The notes below the pieces were generated by a model. That model did not search any database. It worked only from the letters and a program-made list of their open reading frames with translations, and was not told the DNA's origin. The translations under genes and the position numbers were made by a program. Below, piece by piece: positions 16,637-26,002 of a stretch of DNA of 64,000 bases (position 1 is its first letter; every line of letters starts with the position of its first letter). The DNA comes from Roseobacter weihaiensis (GTDB taxonomy: Bacteria > Pseudomonadota > Alphaproteobacteria > Rhodobacterales > Rhodobacteraceae): NCBI RefSeq assembly GCF_020622345.1, contig NZ_JACNMO010000003.1:62001-126000 (forward strand), given 5' to 3'.

Positions 16637-17716
16637 TCAGATCAACGTATCCTCCCCGCCGTAGTGACGGTCGGGGTAATCCGCGTGCAGCGCCTGATCC
16701 GCCGCGCCAAAGCGCGGTCGGGCAAAGTTGTGCTGATGCCAATAAGGGTAGATCAGCGGCAGCCGGCTGACATCGTTCAGACGGGTCAGCTCCTCCTTCG
16801 ACAAGACCAGATCAACCGAGCGGAAGTTGCGCTCAAACTGTGCGACGTCGCGCCCGCCGACAACCAGCGATGCGACCGCAGGCCGGGTCAGCAGCCACGC
16901 CAAAGCAACCTGTGCCGCCTCGACCTCATGGGCTTGCGCAATCTCAACCAGCGTATCAACGATGGACCACAGCCGCTCGGTGTCGCGGATCGGAGGCTCG
17001 TCCCAGCCCTGCGCCTGTCGCGACCCCTCTGGCGGGTTGGCCCCGCGACGGTGTTTCCCGGTCAGCAACCCCGCGGCCAGAGGTGACCAGACCAGCACAC
17101 CCAACCCCTGATCGACAGAGAGGGGAAGTAATTCATACTCGGCCTCCCGGGCCTCAAGCGTGTAGTGGATCTGCTGCGTGGCAAAGCGGCTGGCGGGGCT
17201 GGGCGCGGCGGCCAGTGATTTCATCACATGCCACGCGGAGTAGTTTGAACATCCCGCATAGCGCACCTTGCCCTGCCGGATCAGCGTCTCCAGCGCTTCC
17301 ATCTTTTCTTCCACCGGGGTCAGGCCGTCCCATTCGTGCATATAGTATATGTCGATGTGATCGGTCCGCAGCCGCTTGAGCGAGCGTTCGCATTCACGGA
17401 TCAGATGCCAGCGGGACACGCCTTCGTCGTTTGGGCCGTCGCCGATCCGCATCCGCGCCTTTGAGGTCACAAGGATATCCTCGTACCGGCCTTCCAGCAC
17501 CTCACCCAGGATCTCTTCCGACAGGCCCGTGGAGTACATATTTGCCGTATCAAACAGGTTCACCCCGTGATCGATGCAGGTATCGACCAGCTGCCGGGCA
17601 TCGCTGACGCTCTGACTTGCAGCCCGGCCAAAGGCACCCCGCCCGCCAAACGTAAACGTGCCCATTGTCAGGGCAGAGATCTTCAGCCCCGTGCGTCCCA
17701 GAGTGCGGTAGTACAT
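16637..17716 (-). CDS. Aldo/keto reductase
   Basis: 359 residues of an NAD(P)H-dependent (alpha/beta)8 barrel. The catalytic tetrad can be placed: Asp in LFDTANMYSTG, the Tyr of that segment, Lys in VTSKARMRIG and His in YYMHEWDG. The cofactor region is WSPLAAGLLTGKH. It resembles the Tas/YajO/potassium-channel-beta branch. It is the last gene of the MtnK-MtnA-regulator-aldolase operon, 17 bases after the aldolase, so reduction of the aldehyde released by that aldolase is a reasonable inference. Other AKRs act on sugars or ketones, so the substrate is open. Confidence 0.83.
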   Translation of the reverse strand: MYYRTLGRTGLKISALTMGTFTFGGRGAFGRAASQSVSDARQLVDTCIDHGVNLFDTANMYSTGLSEEILGEVLEGRYEDILVTSKARMRIGDGPNDEGVSRWHLIRECERSLKRLRTDHIDIYYMHEWDGLTPVEEKMEALETLIRQGKVRYAGCSNYSAWHVMKSLAAAPSPASRFATQQIHYTLEAREAEYELLPLSVDQGLGVLVWSPLAAGLLTGKHRRGANPPEGSRQAQGWDEPPIRDTERLWSIVDTLVEIAQAHEVEAAQVALAWLLTRPAVASLVVGGRDVAQFERNFRSVDLVLSKEELTRLNDVSRLPLIYPYWHQHNFARPRFGAADQALHADYPDRHYGGEDTLI

Positions 17717-17733
17717 GGCGGTTCCTTCCTTAT

Positions 17734-18420
17734 TTATGTGTCAACGGCCGGGCGGGGCCCATAGCTCTCGAATGCGACCAGAACCTCGGCAATCTCGGCA
17801 TCGGTCAGCAGATGCGCCTGCCCGCCGATGCTGCTGAAGAGGTAGGTGCGGGCCAGCACCTCCAGTTCTTCCAGACGCCAGCGCGCCTTGTCCAGCGTTT
17901 CCCCCAGAACGGTCGCACCGTGGTTGGCCATCAGGCAGCCGTGCCGGTCCGCCATGATCCGTGCGAGGTTCGCACAAAGCTCCGGGCTGCCAAAGAGCGC
18001 GTAATCCGCCAGCGGCACGTCGCTGCCGCCGAACGCGGCGATCATGTAATGACAGGCCGGGATCGCCCGCCGCTGCACCGCAAGGATGCTGCAATAGGGC
18101 GGATGCGCATGCAACACGACAGGCATATCGGGCCGTGCCCGATGCAGCCCCTGGTGGAACGGCCATTCCGAGGACGGGCGGGCGCCCTCCTCAGACGGCA
18201 TCCCCTCCAGCGGGATCAGAACCATCGCATCCGGGGTCAGCGCCTCATAGGCGACACCGGAGGGCGTAATGAGGATGCCGGCGTCGGTGCGTATGGAAAT
18301 GTTGCCTGAGGTGCCCTGGTTGAGATGGCGCGCGTTCATCCAAAGACAGGCGTCGATGAGGGCTTGCCGGGTCTCATCGGTATCCGGCAAAGCGACCGCG
18401 GGGAAGGGAGTTTCTTTCAT
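17734..18420 (-). CDS. Class II aldolase/adducin-family protein, probable 5-deoxy- or 5-methylthio-ribulose-1-phosphate aldolase
   Basis: 228 residues of the zinc-dependent FucA/AraD fold. GTSGNISIR is the phosphate-binding loop, SSEWPFHQG carries the catalytic Glu, HAHPPYC gives two zinc His and ANHGATVLG the third. In the known DHAP shunt, MtnK and MtnA products are cleaved by such an aldolase to dihydroxyacetone phosphate and (methylthio)acetaldehyde, or acetaldehyde from 5-deoxyribose. A dehydratase role (MtnB is in the same fold) is less likely because no MtnC, MtnD or MtnE gene is present. The start overlaps the regulator stop by 1 base. Confidence 0.82.
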   Translation of the reverse strand: MKETPFPAVALPDTDETRQALIDACLWMNARHLNQGTSGNISIRTDAGILITPSGVAYEALTPDAMVLIPLEGMPSEEGARPSSEWPFHQGLHRARPDMPVVLHAHPPYCSILAVQRRAIPACHYMIAAFGGSDVPLADYALFGSPELCANLARIMADRHGCLMANHGATVLGETLDKARWRLEELEVLARTYLFSSIGGQAHLLTDAEIAEVLVAFESYGPRPAVDT

Positions 18421-19412
18421 CAGACCATCTCCAACAGATCTTGGGCCAGGCGTGTACTGGTGGCCAGATGCGTCACGAACCCCCCCATGATCGCGGCATG
18501 TGCCGGGAGCGCCCGGCCGGGGCCTGCGGCCACCAGCAAGGCCATGTCCTTGCCGCGCATCTGATTCAGCGAGACGCCGATCATCCGATCTTCGATGGCG
18601 GCCACGACAGGGCGGCCTGCGCCGTCAATCAGCCGCGCACAGATCACGCCTTCTGCGCCCGCTTCACGGTAGGTGGCAATGCTGGCCGCATCAAGGATCC
18701 CGCTGCGCACGATGTGGGCGTCAGCGTCGCAGGTGCCACAGGCCAGCACCGTCTTGTTACAGGTCGCAAGCGCCTCGAGTTGTGCGGCCACCACCGCCTC
18801 GGCACAGAGCGCATCGCGCAATTCCTTGCTCGACAAGAGCAGCGGCACGTGCAGGTTGATGCACTGCCCGCCAAGCCTTTGCGCCAGCATGGCGGTACAG
18901 GTCTCCGCGGCAAAGCCAAGAGCGGCCGGACGCGAGCCCAGCAGCTGGATCACCGTGAGGTCGGAAATCGGATGATTGGGGACCTGCTGCGCCATCTGGT
19001 ACACTGTCGCGCCCCAGGAGACCCCCAGCGTGTCGCCCGGCTCCAACAGCCGGGGCAGCCAGTCTGCGGCTGCGCGGGTGACGCGCGCGCCACTGCCGGT
19101 ATCGGTCGGATCATCCGGCACGACAAGAGCCCCCGCCAGACCGTAAGCCGCGCAGAGCTCTGCCGCGAGGCGATGGCCGCGAAACACGTCGCTGTCCAGA
19201 TGAACACGCACCCAGCCCCGACTGCGCGCCTCGTTGAGGTAGTTGACCACCGACGCCCGGCTGATCTGCATCCGCGCCGCGATGTCGGTCTGGTTCAGCC
19301 CATCGTGATAGTAGAGCCACGCCGCCTCGACATAAGGCGCGTCGTCACGGGGCGGCAGCCGGGAGGTCTCTGCCGGTCCGGCACGGACATTGCCAAGAGG
19401 GCTGGCAGGCAC
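18420..19412 (-). CDS. SorC-family transcriptional regulator, locus B
   Basis: 330 residues with a helix-turn-helix (NQTDIAARMQISRASVVNYLNEARSRGWV) and a SorC-type sugar-binding domain (LGVSWGATVYQMAQQV, LLGSRPAA). It is a diverged paralogue of the regulator at 9170-10171. Its position between MtnA and the aldolase, within the operon, suggests it senses a phosphorylated intermediate such as a ribose-1-phosphate or ribulose-1-phosphate derivative. A likely binding site is the 17-base palindrome at 21844-21860 between the two divergent halves of the locus. Confidence 0.83.
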   Translation of the reverse strand: MPASPLGNVRAGPAETSRLPPRDDAPYVEAAWLYYHDGLNQTDIAARMQISRASVVNYLNEARSRGWVRVHLDSDVFRGHRLAAELCAAYGLAGALVVPDDPTDTGSGARVTRAAADWLPRLLEPGDTLGVSWGATVYQMAQQVPNHPISDLTVIQLLGSRPAALGFAAETCTAMLAQRLGGQCINLHVPLLLSSKELRDALCAEAVVAAQLEALATCNKTVLACGTCDADAHIVRSGILDAASIATYREAGAEGVICARLIDGAGRPVVAAIEDRMIGVSLNQMRGKDMALLVAAGPGRALPAHAAIMGGFVTHLATSTRLAQDLLEMV

Positions 19413-19419
19413 GCCCCGC

Positions 19420-20526
19420 CTACCCGTCTGCCGCGCGGGCGCGTTCGGGGAACAGCTCCGCCAGCCCCGCTTCGGAGGCGTCGCACACGCCGCGTTCGGT
19501 GATAAGTCCGGTCACCAAACGGTTGGGCGTGACATCAAATGCGGGATTGCCGCCACCGGTGCCGTCGGGGGTGACCTGCACCGCACCGATGGTCCCCGCA
19601 TCTGCGACGCCCTGAATATGCGTGACCTCGCGCGCATCGCGTTCCTCAATCGGAATTTCGGCCACGCCATCGCTGACGGTCCAGTCAATGGTGGGTGACG
19701 GCAGCGCCACATAGAAGGGCACCCCGCTGTCCTGCGCCGCCAGGGCCTTGAGATAGGTGCCGATCTTGTTGCACACATCGCCCCGCCGCGTGGTCCGGTC
19801 AGTGCCGGTGATGACCATATCCACCATGCCGTGCTGCATCAGATGCCCGCCGGCATTGTCGGTGATATAGGTGTGACCGACGCCGTGGCTGCCCAATTCC
19901 CACGCCGTCAGGGCCCCCTGATTGCGCGGGCGCGTTTCATCCACCCAAACATGCAGCGGAATGCCAGCGTCATGGGCTTGATACATGGGGCTGGTCGCCG
20001 TGCCCCAATCAACGGTCGCCAGCCAACCGGCGTTGCAGTGGGTCAGCAGACGCACCGGCTCGCCCGCGGGTTTCTTGGCCGCGATCTCGCGGATCAGGGC
20101 CAGACCGTTCTCGCCGATCCGGCGGTTGATCTCAACATCCTCATCGGCAATCTCATGCGCCAGGCCAAGCGCTGCAGCGGCGCGGTCGGCCTCTGGCAAA
20201 GGGCGCAGCGCCGCGCGGCAGCGATCCAGCGCCCACCGCAGATTGATCGCGGTAGGGCGGGTCTTTTCAAGGAAGGCCCAGGCCGCATCCATATTGGCAT
20301 CGGACGCATCCTCGGCCATCGCCCGCGCCATCCCGTACGCCGCCGTCGCGCCAATCAGAGGGGCTCCCCGCACGCGCATCTCGTAAATCGCATCCGCAAA
20401 ATCCTGCATCGACTGCACCGGGATCACACGAAAATCATGCGGCAGCCAGCGTTGATCAATAATTTCCAGGACGTCTTTGTCTGCGTTCCACCACAAAGAG
20501 CGATAGGGCGTGCCATTGATCTTCAT
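19420..20526 (-). CDS. mtnA: S-methyl-5-thioribose-1-phosphate isomerase family protein
   Basis: 368 residues, full length for the family. Conserved elements are [16 protein letters not shown] near the N-terminus, [18 protein letters not shown] with the catalytic Cys and [21 protein letters not shown] with the catalytic Asp. The enzyme converts the aldose-1-phosphate to the ketose-1-phosphate. Paralogues isomerise 5-deoxyribose-1-phosphate, so the natural substrate may be methylthio- or deoxy-ribose phosphate. It overlaps the kinase gene by 4 bases. Confidence 0.9.
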   Translation of the reverse strand: MKINGTPYRSLWWNADKDVLEIIDQRWLPHDFRVIPVQSMQDFADAIYEMRVRGAPLIGATAAYGMARAMAEDASDANMDAAWAFLEKTRPTAINLRWALDRCRAALRPLPEADRAAAALGLAHEIADEDVEINRRIGENGLALIREIAAKKPAGEPVRLLTHCNAGWLATVDWGTATSPMYQAHDAGIPLHVWVDETRPRNQGALTAWELGSHGVGHTYITDNAGGHLMQHGMVDMVITGTDRTTRRGDVCNKIGTYLKALAAQDSGVPFYVALPSPTIDWTVSDGVAEIPIEERDAREVTHIQGVADAGTIGAVQVTPDGTGGGNPAFDVTPNRLVTGLITERGVCDASEAGLAELFPERARAADG

Positions 20527-21782
20527 AAGATGTCCTTTCCATTGAAATCACGGGCCATCGCGCAAACCATGCCCACATCCGAAAGCGTCCCAGCCTGGTG
20601 AATTAAGGCAGCCCCCATCATCAGATTGCGCGCTTCCAGCCGGGCGCGCACCGCAGTATCCGCAATATCCTCAAAATCCGCGTTATGCGCCAGGGACAGG
20701 CACCGGCGGTGCATCTCGATCCCGCAAAAGCTCCAGGCATCGCACCAGATTTCGTTCAGCATCGCATCGCAGGCCAGGGTGCTGTCATGGCCCTGATCTT
20801 CGAACAAAGATGCTGGGTAAAGGATACCAGTGCGTTCGCTCTGCCACAGGGCGCGGAATTCAACCTCAAATCGGGTGCAGGTGTCTGTGATGACCCTCAG
20901 AATCCAGTTCTGATAGGTCTCCAGATCGTCGCCCCGATGCGCGGGCTGGCTGAAATACGCCATCAGGAAGTTTGCGCAGAGCATGCCGACATCAAAGCCA
21001 ATCGGCCCGTATTGCGCGAATTCCGGATCAATCACGCGGCTGTCGCGCGCAGTGGACATGATCGAGCCCGAATGCAGATCGCCATGCAGCATTGTCTGGG
21101 TGTTCGAGGTAAACCGTTGCAGCGCCTGCTGCACGCGCACCTTCAGGCCGACATCTGCGCGCAGTTGCGCCACCACCGGGTCAAGACCATTGGTGTGGTT
21201 GTTCATTTCGGCCTCATAATAAGGATCCGTGAACACCAATCCTTCGGTGATCGCGGGGATTTCCACGTTGCCGGCAAAAAGCGCGACATCCGCCTTCTTG
21301 TCCGCACTTCGCATCGACAGTTCCGACCCGCGAAAAGCGGTCCGCGCGCAGTAGCGCCCCAGAAAATCCGCCAGCCCTTCGACCTGCTCGCCTGCAATCA
21401 GCTTGCGGCGCAGGATCACATGCGGCGCAAAGAACTCCATCACGATCAGCGCCTGCGTTTCATCGAAATGGAACACCTCCGGCACAGCTCCCGGCGCGCG
21501 GGCCGCCTGCCGGGTGAGCGCGTGATATTCAAAGAACGCGCGATAAAGCGGCAAGGGCCAACTGTCGCCCACGAGCCGCACATAGGGCAGCGCCTGTTTC
21601 ACGATCACAGTGCCGTCCGGGCCGCTGACGATGAACACGAGATTGAGATTGCCGTCGCCGACCTCCCTGACGCGCCAGACCGTGCTGTCCGGCCCCACCT
21701 GCGCGACCAGGGCCGCGACCCCCGCAAGGCGGGCGGGCAGGCTTTCAACCGTCAAGGCCTCGTATTCCGATCCTGCACGCAT
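20523..21782 (-). CDS. mtnK: S-methyl-5-thioribose kinase family protein
   Basis: 419 residues from the ATG at 21782 ([10 protein letters not shown]); the frame is open further upstream, but that extension covers the operator region. The fold is of the aminoglycoside-phosphotransferase type. [11 protein letters not shown] is the nucleotide loop, [11 protein letters not shown] carries the ATP-binding Lys, [12 protein letters not shown] is the catalytic loop and [10 protein letters not shown] is the DFG-like metal motif. It phosphorylates the anomeric C1 hydroxyl of 5-methylthioribose or a 5-deoxyribose analogue. It is the first gene of the minus-strand operon of locus B. Confidence 0.9.
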   Translation of the reverse strand: MRAGSEYEALTVESLPARLAGVAALVAQVGPDSTVWRVREVGDGNLNLVFIVSGPDGTVIVKQALPYVRLVGDSWPLPLYRAFFEYHALTRQAARAPGAVPEVFHFDETQALIVMEFFAPHVILRRKLIAGEQVEGLADFLGRYCARTAFRGSELSMRSADKKADVALFAGNVEIPAITEGLVFTDPYYEAEMNNHTNGLDPVVAQLRADVGLKVRVQQALQRFTSNTQTMLHGDLHSGSIMSTARDSRVIDPEFAQYGPIGFDVGMLCANFLMAYFSQPAHRGDDLETYQNWILRVITDTCTRFEVEFRALWQSERTGILYPASLFEDQGHDSTLACDAMLNEIWCDAWSFCGIEMHRRCLSLAHNADFEDIADTAVRARLEARNLMMGAALIHQAGTLSDVGMVCAMARDFNGKDIL

Positions 21783-21843
21783 GGGCAACGCTCCGGTCCC
21801 TGTTTGACACTTGTCCCTTTGGGTAGCTTCCAGAATACACATA

Positions 21844-21860
21844 TGTCAAACTGTTTGACA
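21844..21860. promoter_or_regulatory. Inverted repeat in the divergent locus B promoter region
   Basis: Perfect 7-base arms TGTCAAA and TTTGACA around CTG. The right arm contains TTGACA on the plus strand and the left arm gives TTGACA on the minus strand, so a repressor here would cover the -35 elements of both divergent operons. A further TTTGACA lies at 21803-21809. Confidence 0.6.
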
Positions 21861-21909
21861 AAAGTATTTAAGCCCGCCTACCGTCACGACAGTCTGGGGG
21901 AGGAACCGG

Positions 21910-23427
21910 GTGTCTGACGCTGCGCTCCATGTGAGCGGTTTGAAAAAATCATTTGGCAGGAACCGGGTTTTGCGCGGCGTTGACGTCACGCTTGCACCAG
22001 GCAGTGTGACCGTGCTGATGGGCGCGAACGGGGCTGGCAAATCAACGCTGGTCAAAGCCATTTGCGGGCATCACCGGGCGGACGGTGGGCAGATGACCCT
22101 CGCGGGACGGCCCTTTGACCCGGCGGATGTGGCCGATGCCATCAGCCGCGGCGTAGTAACCGTGCACCAGTCCATTGATGATGGCGTGATCCCCGACCTT
22201 GATGTGGCCAATAACCTGATGCTCGACCGGCTTGTGGACGGCCAAGACGGGCTGTTTGTGCGCGACCGCCGTCTGCGGGCCGAGGCCAGCAAGGTCGCCG
22301 CCGAAATGGGTCTTACGGTGAACATGCGCACGCGGGTGAGCGATCTGCCGGTGGCCGACCGTCAGATGATCGCCATCGCGCGGGCGATGGTTCGGGCGCC
22401 CAAGGTTCTGATCCTCGATGAGCCGACCTCCTCGCTGTCCGCGACCGAAGCCGCGCGACTCTTTGACCTGATTGACCGGCTGCGCGCGCAGGGTGTTGCG
22501 ATCCTTTATATCTCACACCGGATGTCTGATATCCGCCGAGTCGCAGAGCGTATCGTGGTGATGCGCGACGGTGCGATCTCGGGGGTTTTCGACACCCGAC
22601 CGCTGGACTATGAGGCGGCCGTCACGGCCATGCTGGGACACCGGATGAACGAGGTCGATATCCGTCAGCGGACCGGCACGACCCCCTTGCTGGAGCTCAC
22701 CGAGTTGCAGATCCGGGAAGGCGCCGCACCCATCACCCTGACCGTGCGTGACGGCGAAGTCGTGGCCTTTGTCGGACTTCTCGGCAGTGGCAAAAGCCGG
22801 CTCGCCGACATCCTGTCTGGCCTTTCGCACCCACTGGGCGGCATCATGCGGATCAACGGCACCCGCTATGCGCCACGCTCGGTCGAGGAAGCCGTGGGCA
22901 AGGCTGTGTTCCTGTCACCGAAGGATCGCGGCACCAACGCCGTCATCCCCGGTTTTGACATCGCCGACAATATGACCCTCCCGTTCCTGCGGGGTGTCAG
23001 CCTGGGCCCTTTCCTCAGCACCCGCCGACAGCACAAGCGCACAGGCGATATGGTGGAGCGGGTCGGGATCGTATGCCAATCGGTCCGCGACGGGATCGGG
23101 ACCTTGTCGGGCGGAAACCAGCAGAAGGTAATGATCGCCCGCTGGCTTTTGGAACCGGCGCAGGTTCTGCTGCTGGATGAACCGTTTCAGGGCGTCGACA
23201 TCGGCGCAAGACGTGATATCGGGCGGCATATCCGGGCCACGGCGCAGGGACGCGCCACGCTCGTTTTCCTTGCCGAGATCGACGAGGCGCTGGAGATCGC
23301 GGACCGGATTGTCGTGATGAACGAAGGCACCATCGTCGGTGAGCATATCAGCGATGCCATCAACCTTGCAGCCCTTGTCGCCGATATCACTGGCCCCGAC
23401 GGGCCTGAGACGGGCCTGCATCCATGA
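21910..23427 (+). CDS. Sugar ABC transporter ATP-binding protein (RbsA-type, two domains), locus B
   Basis: 505 residues from GTG 21910, with GGGGGAGGAACC just upstream. Domain 1 has Walker A GANGAGKST, signature-like LPVADRQMIAIARA and Walker B VLILDEPTSSLS. Domain 2 has GLLGSGKSRLADILSG, LSGGNQQKVMIARWLL and VLLLDEPFQGVDIGARRDI. Both sites look more intact than in the locus A protein. It energises uptake of the locus B sugar and overlaps the permease start by 4 bases. Confidence 0.88.
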   Translation: MSDAALHVSGLKKSFGRNRVLRGVDVTLAPGSVTVLMGANGAGKSTLVKAICGHHRADGGQMTLAGRPFDPADVADAISRGVVTVHQSIDDGVIPDLDVANNLMLDRLVDGQDGLFVRDRRLRAEASKVAAEMGLTVNMRTRVSDLPVADRQMIAIARAMVRAPKVLILDEPTSSLSATEAARLFDLIDRLRAQGVAILYISHRMSDIRRVAERIVVMRDGAISGVFDTRPLDYEAAVTAMLGHRMNEVDIRQRTGTTPLLELTELQIREGAAPITLTVRDGEVVAFVGLLGSGKSRLADILSGLSHPLGGIMRINGTRYAPRSVEEAVGKAVFLSPKDRGTNAVIPGFDIADNMTLPFLRGVSLGPFLSTRRQHKRTGDMVERVGIVCQSVRDGIGTLSGGNQQKVMIARWLLEPAQVLLLDEPFQGVDIGARRDIGRHIRATAQGRATLVFLAEIDEALEIADRIVVMNEGTIVGEHISDAINLAALVADITGPDGPETGLHP

Positions 23428-24434
23428 ATGACAAGATCCTCAACTTTGCCGTCCGCTACGGGTTTCTGATCCTGCTGGTGGGCCTGATTGTCTACTTCAG
23501 CCTCGCGGCGCCGGGGTTCTTCGGCCCGCTGTCCGCCGCGTTCGTACTGCAATCGGTGGCCGTCACCGGCATTCTCGCGCTTGGGGTCACCTGTACGCTG
23601 GTGGTGGACGGTTTCGATCTTTCCATCGGCGCGGTCGCTACCTCGGCGCTGATGCTGTCTGCCTATTCGATGGTGATCCTTGAACACCCCACTATTGTGG
23701 CGGTGCTCCTGTGCCTTGGCATGGGCGCGCTCGTGGGGCTGCTCAACGGGCTTTTGATCGTCAAGTTCCGGGTGCCAGACCTGCTGGCCACGCTTGGCAT
23801 GATGTTCCTGCTCATTGGCGTGCAGCGCATCCCCACGCAGGGCAATTCCATCGCCACCGGCATGACGCTGTCCGATGGCACTGTCGCCGAAGGCACCTTT
23901 TCGGCGGCATTCCTCTGGCTGGGCCGCCACCGGTTCGATGTGTTTATCGAACGGCTGCTGCCCATGCCGGTCGTGATTTTTGTGGTGATCGCGGTTGTGA
24001 TCTGGCTCTTTCTCGGCTTCACCCGCCACGGACGGCTGATGTACGCCATCGGATCCAACGCCCGTGCCGCCAGCCTCGTCGGCACACCGGTGAACCGCTA
24101 CAAGATCGCGGCCTACATGATTTCCGGGGTCACAGCCTCGATCGGTGGCATCCTGCTGGCGGCCCGCCTTGGGCGCGGTGATATCGCCAGCGGCAACAAC
24201 CTGCTGCTCGACAGTGTCGCCGCCGCCCTGATCGGGTTTGCGGTGCTGGGAGCGGCCCGGCCCAATGCGTTTGGCACCGCCATCGGCGCGCTGTTTGTCG
24301 GCATCCTGTTGCAGGGCATGACCATGATGAACGCACCCTACTACACCCAGGACTTCGTCAAGGGTGCGGTGCTTGTCGCCGCCCTCGTGTTCACGTTTTA
24401 CCTATCTTCGCGCCGGTCCGGCGCGGGGCATTGA
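23424..24434 (+). CDS. Sugar ABC transporter permease (RbsC/BPD_transp_2), locus B
   Basis: 336 residues with eight to ten hydrophobic segments and the ribose-type motif VVDGFDLSIGAVATSALML, then GSNARAASLVGTPVNRYKI. An internal loop rich in charged residues at about 135-175 is longer than in locus A permeases. This is the only permease gene in locus B, so a homodimeric channel is expected. Confidence 0.87.
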   Translation: MNDKILNFAVRYGFLILLVGLIVYFSLAAPGFFGPLSAAFVLQSVAVTGILALGVTCTLVVDGFDLSIGAVATSALMLSAYSMVILEHPTIVAVLLCLGMGALVGLLNGLLIVKFRVPDLLATLGMMFLLIGVQRIPTQGNSIATGMTLSDGTVAEGTFSAAFLWLGRHRFDVFIERLLPMPVVIFVVIAVVIWLFLGFTRHGRLMYAIGSNARAASLVGTPVNRYKIAAYMISGVTASIGGILLAARLGRGDIASGNNLLLDSVAAALIGFAVLGAARPNAFGTAIGALFVGILLQGMTMMNAPYYTQDFVKGAVLVAALVFTFYLSSRRSGAGH

Positions 24435-24459
24435 TCATCAGCGACTGGGAGGAATCGAC

Positions 24460-25500
24460 ATGCTGAGACGTTATTTCATCACCCTTACAGGGGCTGCGGG
24501 CCTTGCCCTTGGCGCGGGGGCGGCGATTGCGCAGGAGGCCCCGGCCCCTTTTGACGCGCCCCAAGACGTGACCATCGCGCTGGTGCGCTATTTGTCAACC
24601 GGCGACTTCTTTCAGGCCTATCTCTCGGGTGTGGAGACGCAGGCCGAGGCGCTTGGTGTCAACCTGCGGGTGCTGGACAGCCGGCAGGACGCCGCCTTGC
24701 AGGCCGACATGGTGGATCAGGCGATTGCCCTTGGTGTCGATGGCATCATCATTCAGCACGGGCTGACCGAATCGATGCGCGATGCGGCACAACGCGCAGT
24801 GGATGCGGGGATCGAGGTGGTGGCCTTTGACGTGAACGTCGAAAACGATGCGATCCCGCAGATCGAACAATCCGACTATCTTCTGGGCAAGCTCGCGCTG
24901 GAACAGGCCATTGCGGACAATGGCGAAAGCTTTGCAGCAGGCTATGTCTACGTTCCGGGCATCGCACCGCTCGACCGTCGTCACGTGGCCTGGGAAGAGG
25001 TCAAGACCGCCCATCCCGGCATCACCGAGGCCGCGCGGATCGGCACGCTCGACAACCCGATTGCCAATGCCAACGCCAACCAGGCACGTGCAGCCTTGCA
25101 AGCCAACCCCACCATTTCGGTCTTTTTTGCGCCCTATAACGAGTTTGCCAAAGGCGTGAAGATTGCAGCGGATGAGGTGGGGATGAGCGCGGACATGAGC
25201 ATCTATTCGGCCGATATCTCCACCGCGGACATCGCCCTCATGCGCGAACCGGGCAGCGCATGGAAGGCAACGGTTGCAACAAACCCGGCTGTCGTGGGCG
25301 AGGTATCCGTGCGCGCATTGGCGTTGATGCTGGCGGGCCAAGATCCCGGTGCATCGGTGATCGTCCCACCAACGCTGATCACGCAGGCTTTCTTGAATGA
25401 CCAGGACATCCGCAACATGGAAGACCTGGGCGAGAAGATGCCGCAATTCCAGCATGCGGATGTCGCCATGGCCGACTGGATCGCGCTGCCCTCCCGTTGA
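24460..25500 (+). CDS. ABC transporter periplasmic sugar-binding protein, locus B
   Basis: 346 residues from the ATG at 24460 behind TGGGAGGAATC. A signal peptide runs to about residue 27 (GAGAAIAQEAPAP). The mature protein is a Peripla_BP_4 type I binder: IALVRYLSTGDFFQAYLSG, DQAIALGVDGIIIQHG, VVAFDVNVEND and a late SADISTADIALMREPGSAWKA-type hinge. Because it precedes a mutarotase and shares control with MtnK and MtnA, its ligand is inferred to be a free 5-deoxypentose, 5-methylthioribose or a related nucleoside-derived sugar. Confidence 0.87.
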   Translation: MLRRYFITLTGAAGLALGAGAAIAQEAPAPFDAPQDVTIALVRYLSTGDFFQAYLSGVETQAEALGVNLRVLDSRQDAALQADMVDQAIALGVDGIIIQHGLTESMRDAAQRAVDAGIEVVAFDVNVENDAIPQIEQSDYLLGKLALEQAIADNGESFAAGYVYVPGIAPLDRRHVAWEEVKTAHPGITEAARIGTLDNPIANANANQARAALQANPTISVFFAPYNEFAKGVKIAADEVGMSADMSIYSADISTADIALMREPGSAWKATVATNPAVVGEVSVRALALMLAGQDPGASVIVPPTLITQAFLNDQDIRNMEDLGEKMPQFQHADVAMADWIALPSR

Positions 25501-25558
25501 TGTTTCCGCGTGCGCCCTGCCACGGCGCGCGCCCCCACCCCCAAGCGGAGTGACGCAT

Positions 25559-26002
25559 ATGCTGATCGGAATAGATCCTCGCACCACGCCAGAGCTTTTG
25601 TCGGCCCTGGCTCGCATGGGTCACGGCGACGAAATTGTGATCGCCGACGCCAACTATCCCGCAACATGGTCTGCCGCCGGTTGCGTGATAACAGATGTGA
25701 TCCAATATCCCGGCCATACGGCACAGCAGGTGGCAGACATCATCACGGCACTGATGCCGCTTGATGACTTCCACAGCCACTCTGTCCTTCGGATGGAGAT
25801 TGACGATGCGCCCGATGAGATGGCCACCCCGCATCAGGAAGTGTGGGACGTTGTGAGCCCGCGCCTGCCCGAAGGCGGCATTCTGGCAAGCCTTGAGCGT
25901 CAGGCATTTTACAAGCGCGCAGGCCACAGCTTTGCCGTGGTACACTGCGGTGAAGCGCGCGCCTTTGGGTGTTTCATCCTGCGCAAAGGTGTGATCCCCT
26001 GA
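25559..26002 (+). CDS. RbsD/FucU-family sugar mutarotase
   Basis: 147 residues from the ATG at 25559, preceded by GGAG. The N-terminus (LIGIDPRTTPELLSALARMGHGDEIVIADANYP) is the characteristic start of RbsD/FucU mutarotases, whose His and Asp assist anomer interconversion; the C-terminal GEARAFGCFILRKGVI matches FucU. It would supply the anomer needed by the importer or kinase. FucU-like proteins act on deoxy-sugars and RbsD on ribose, which agrees with a deoxypentose substrate for locus B. It is the last gene of the importer operon. Confidence 0.85.
   Translation: MLIGIDPRTTPELLSALARMGHGDEIVIADANYPATWSAAGCVITDVIQYPGHTAQQVADIITALMPLDDFHSHSVLRMEIDDAPDEMATPHQEVWDVVSPRLPEGGILASLERQAFYKRAGHSFAVVHCGEARAFGCFILRKGVIP

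Noticed and set aside
17734-18420. MtnB methylthioribulose-1-phosphate dehydratase of the full methionine salvage pathway
   Set aside because: Same fold, but no mtnC, mtnD or mtnE homologue is present and the locus has a sugar importer and mutarotase, which suits the aldolase branch better.
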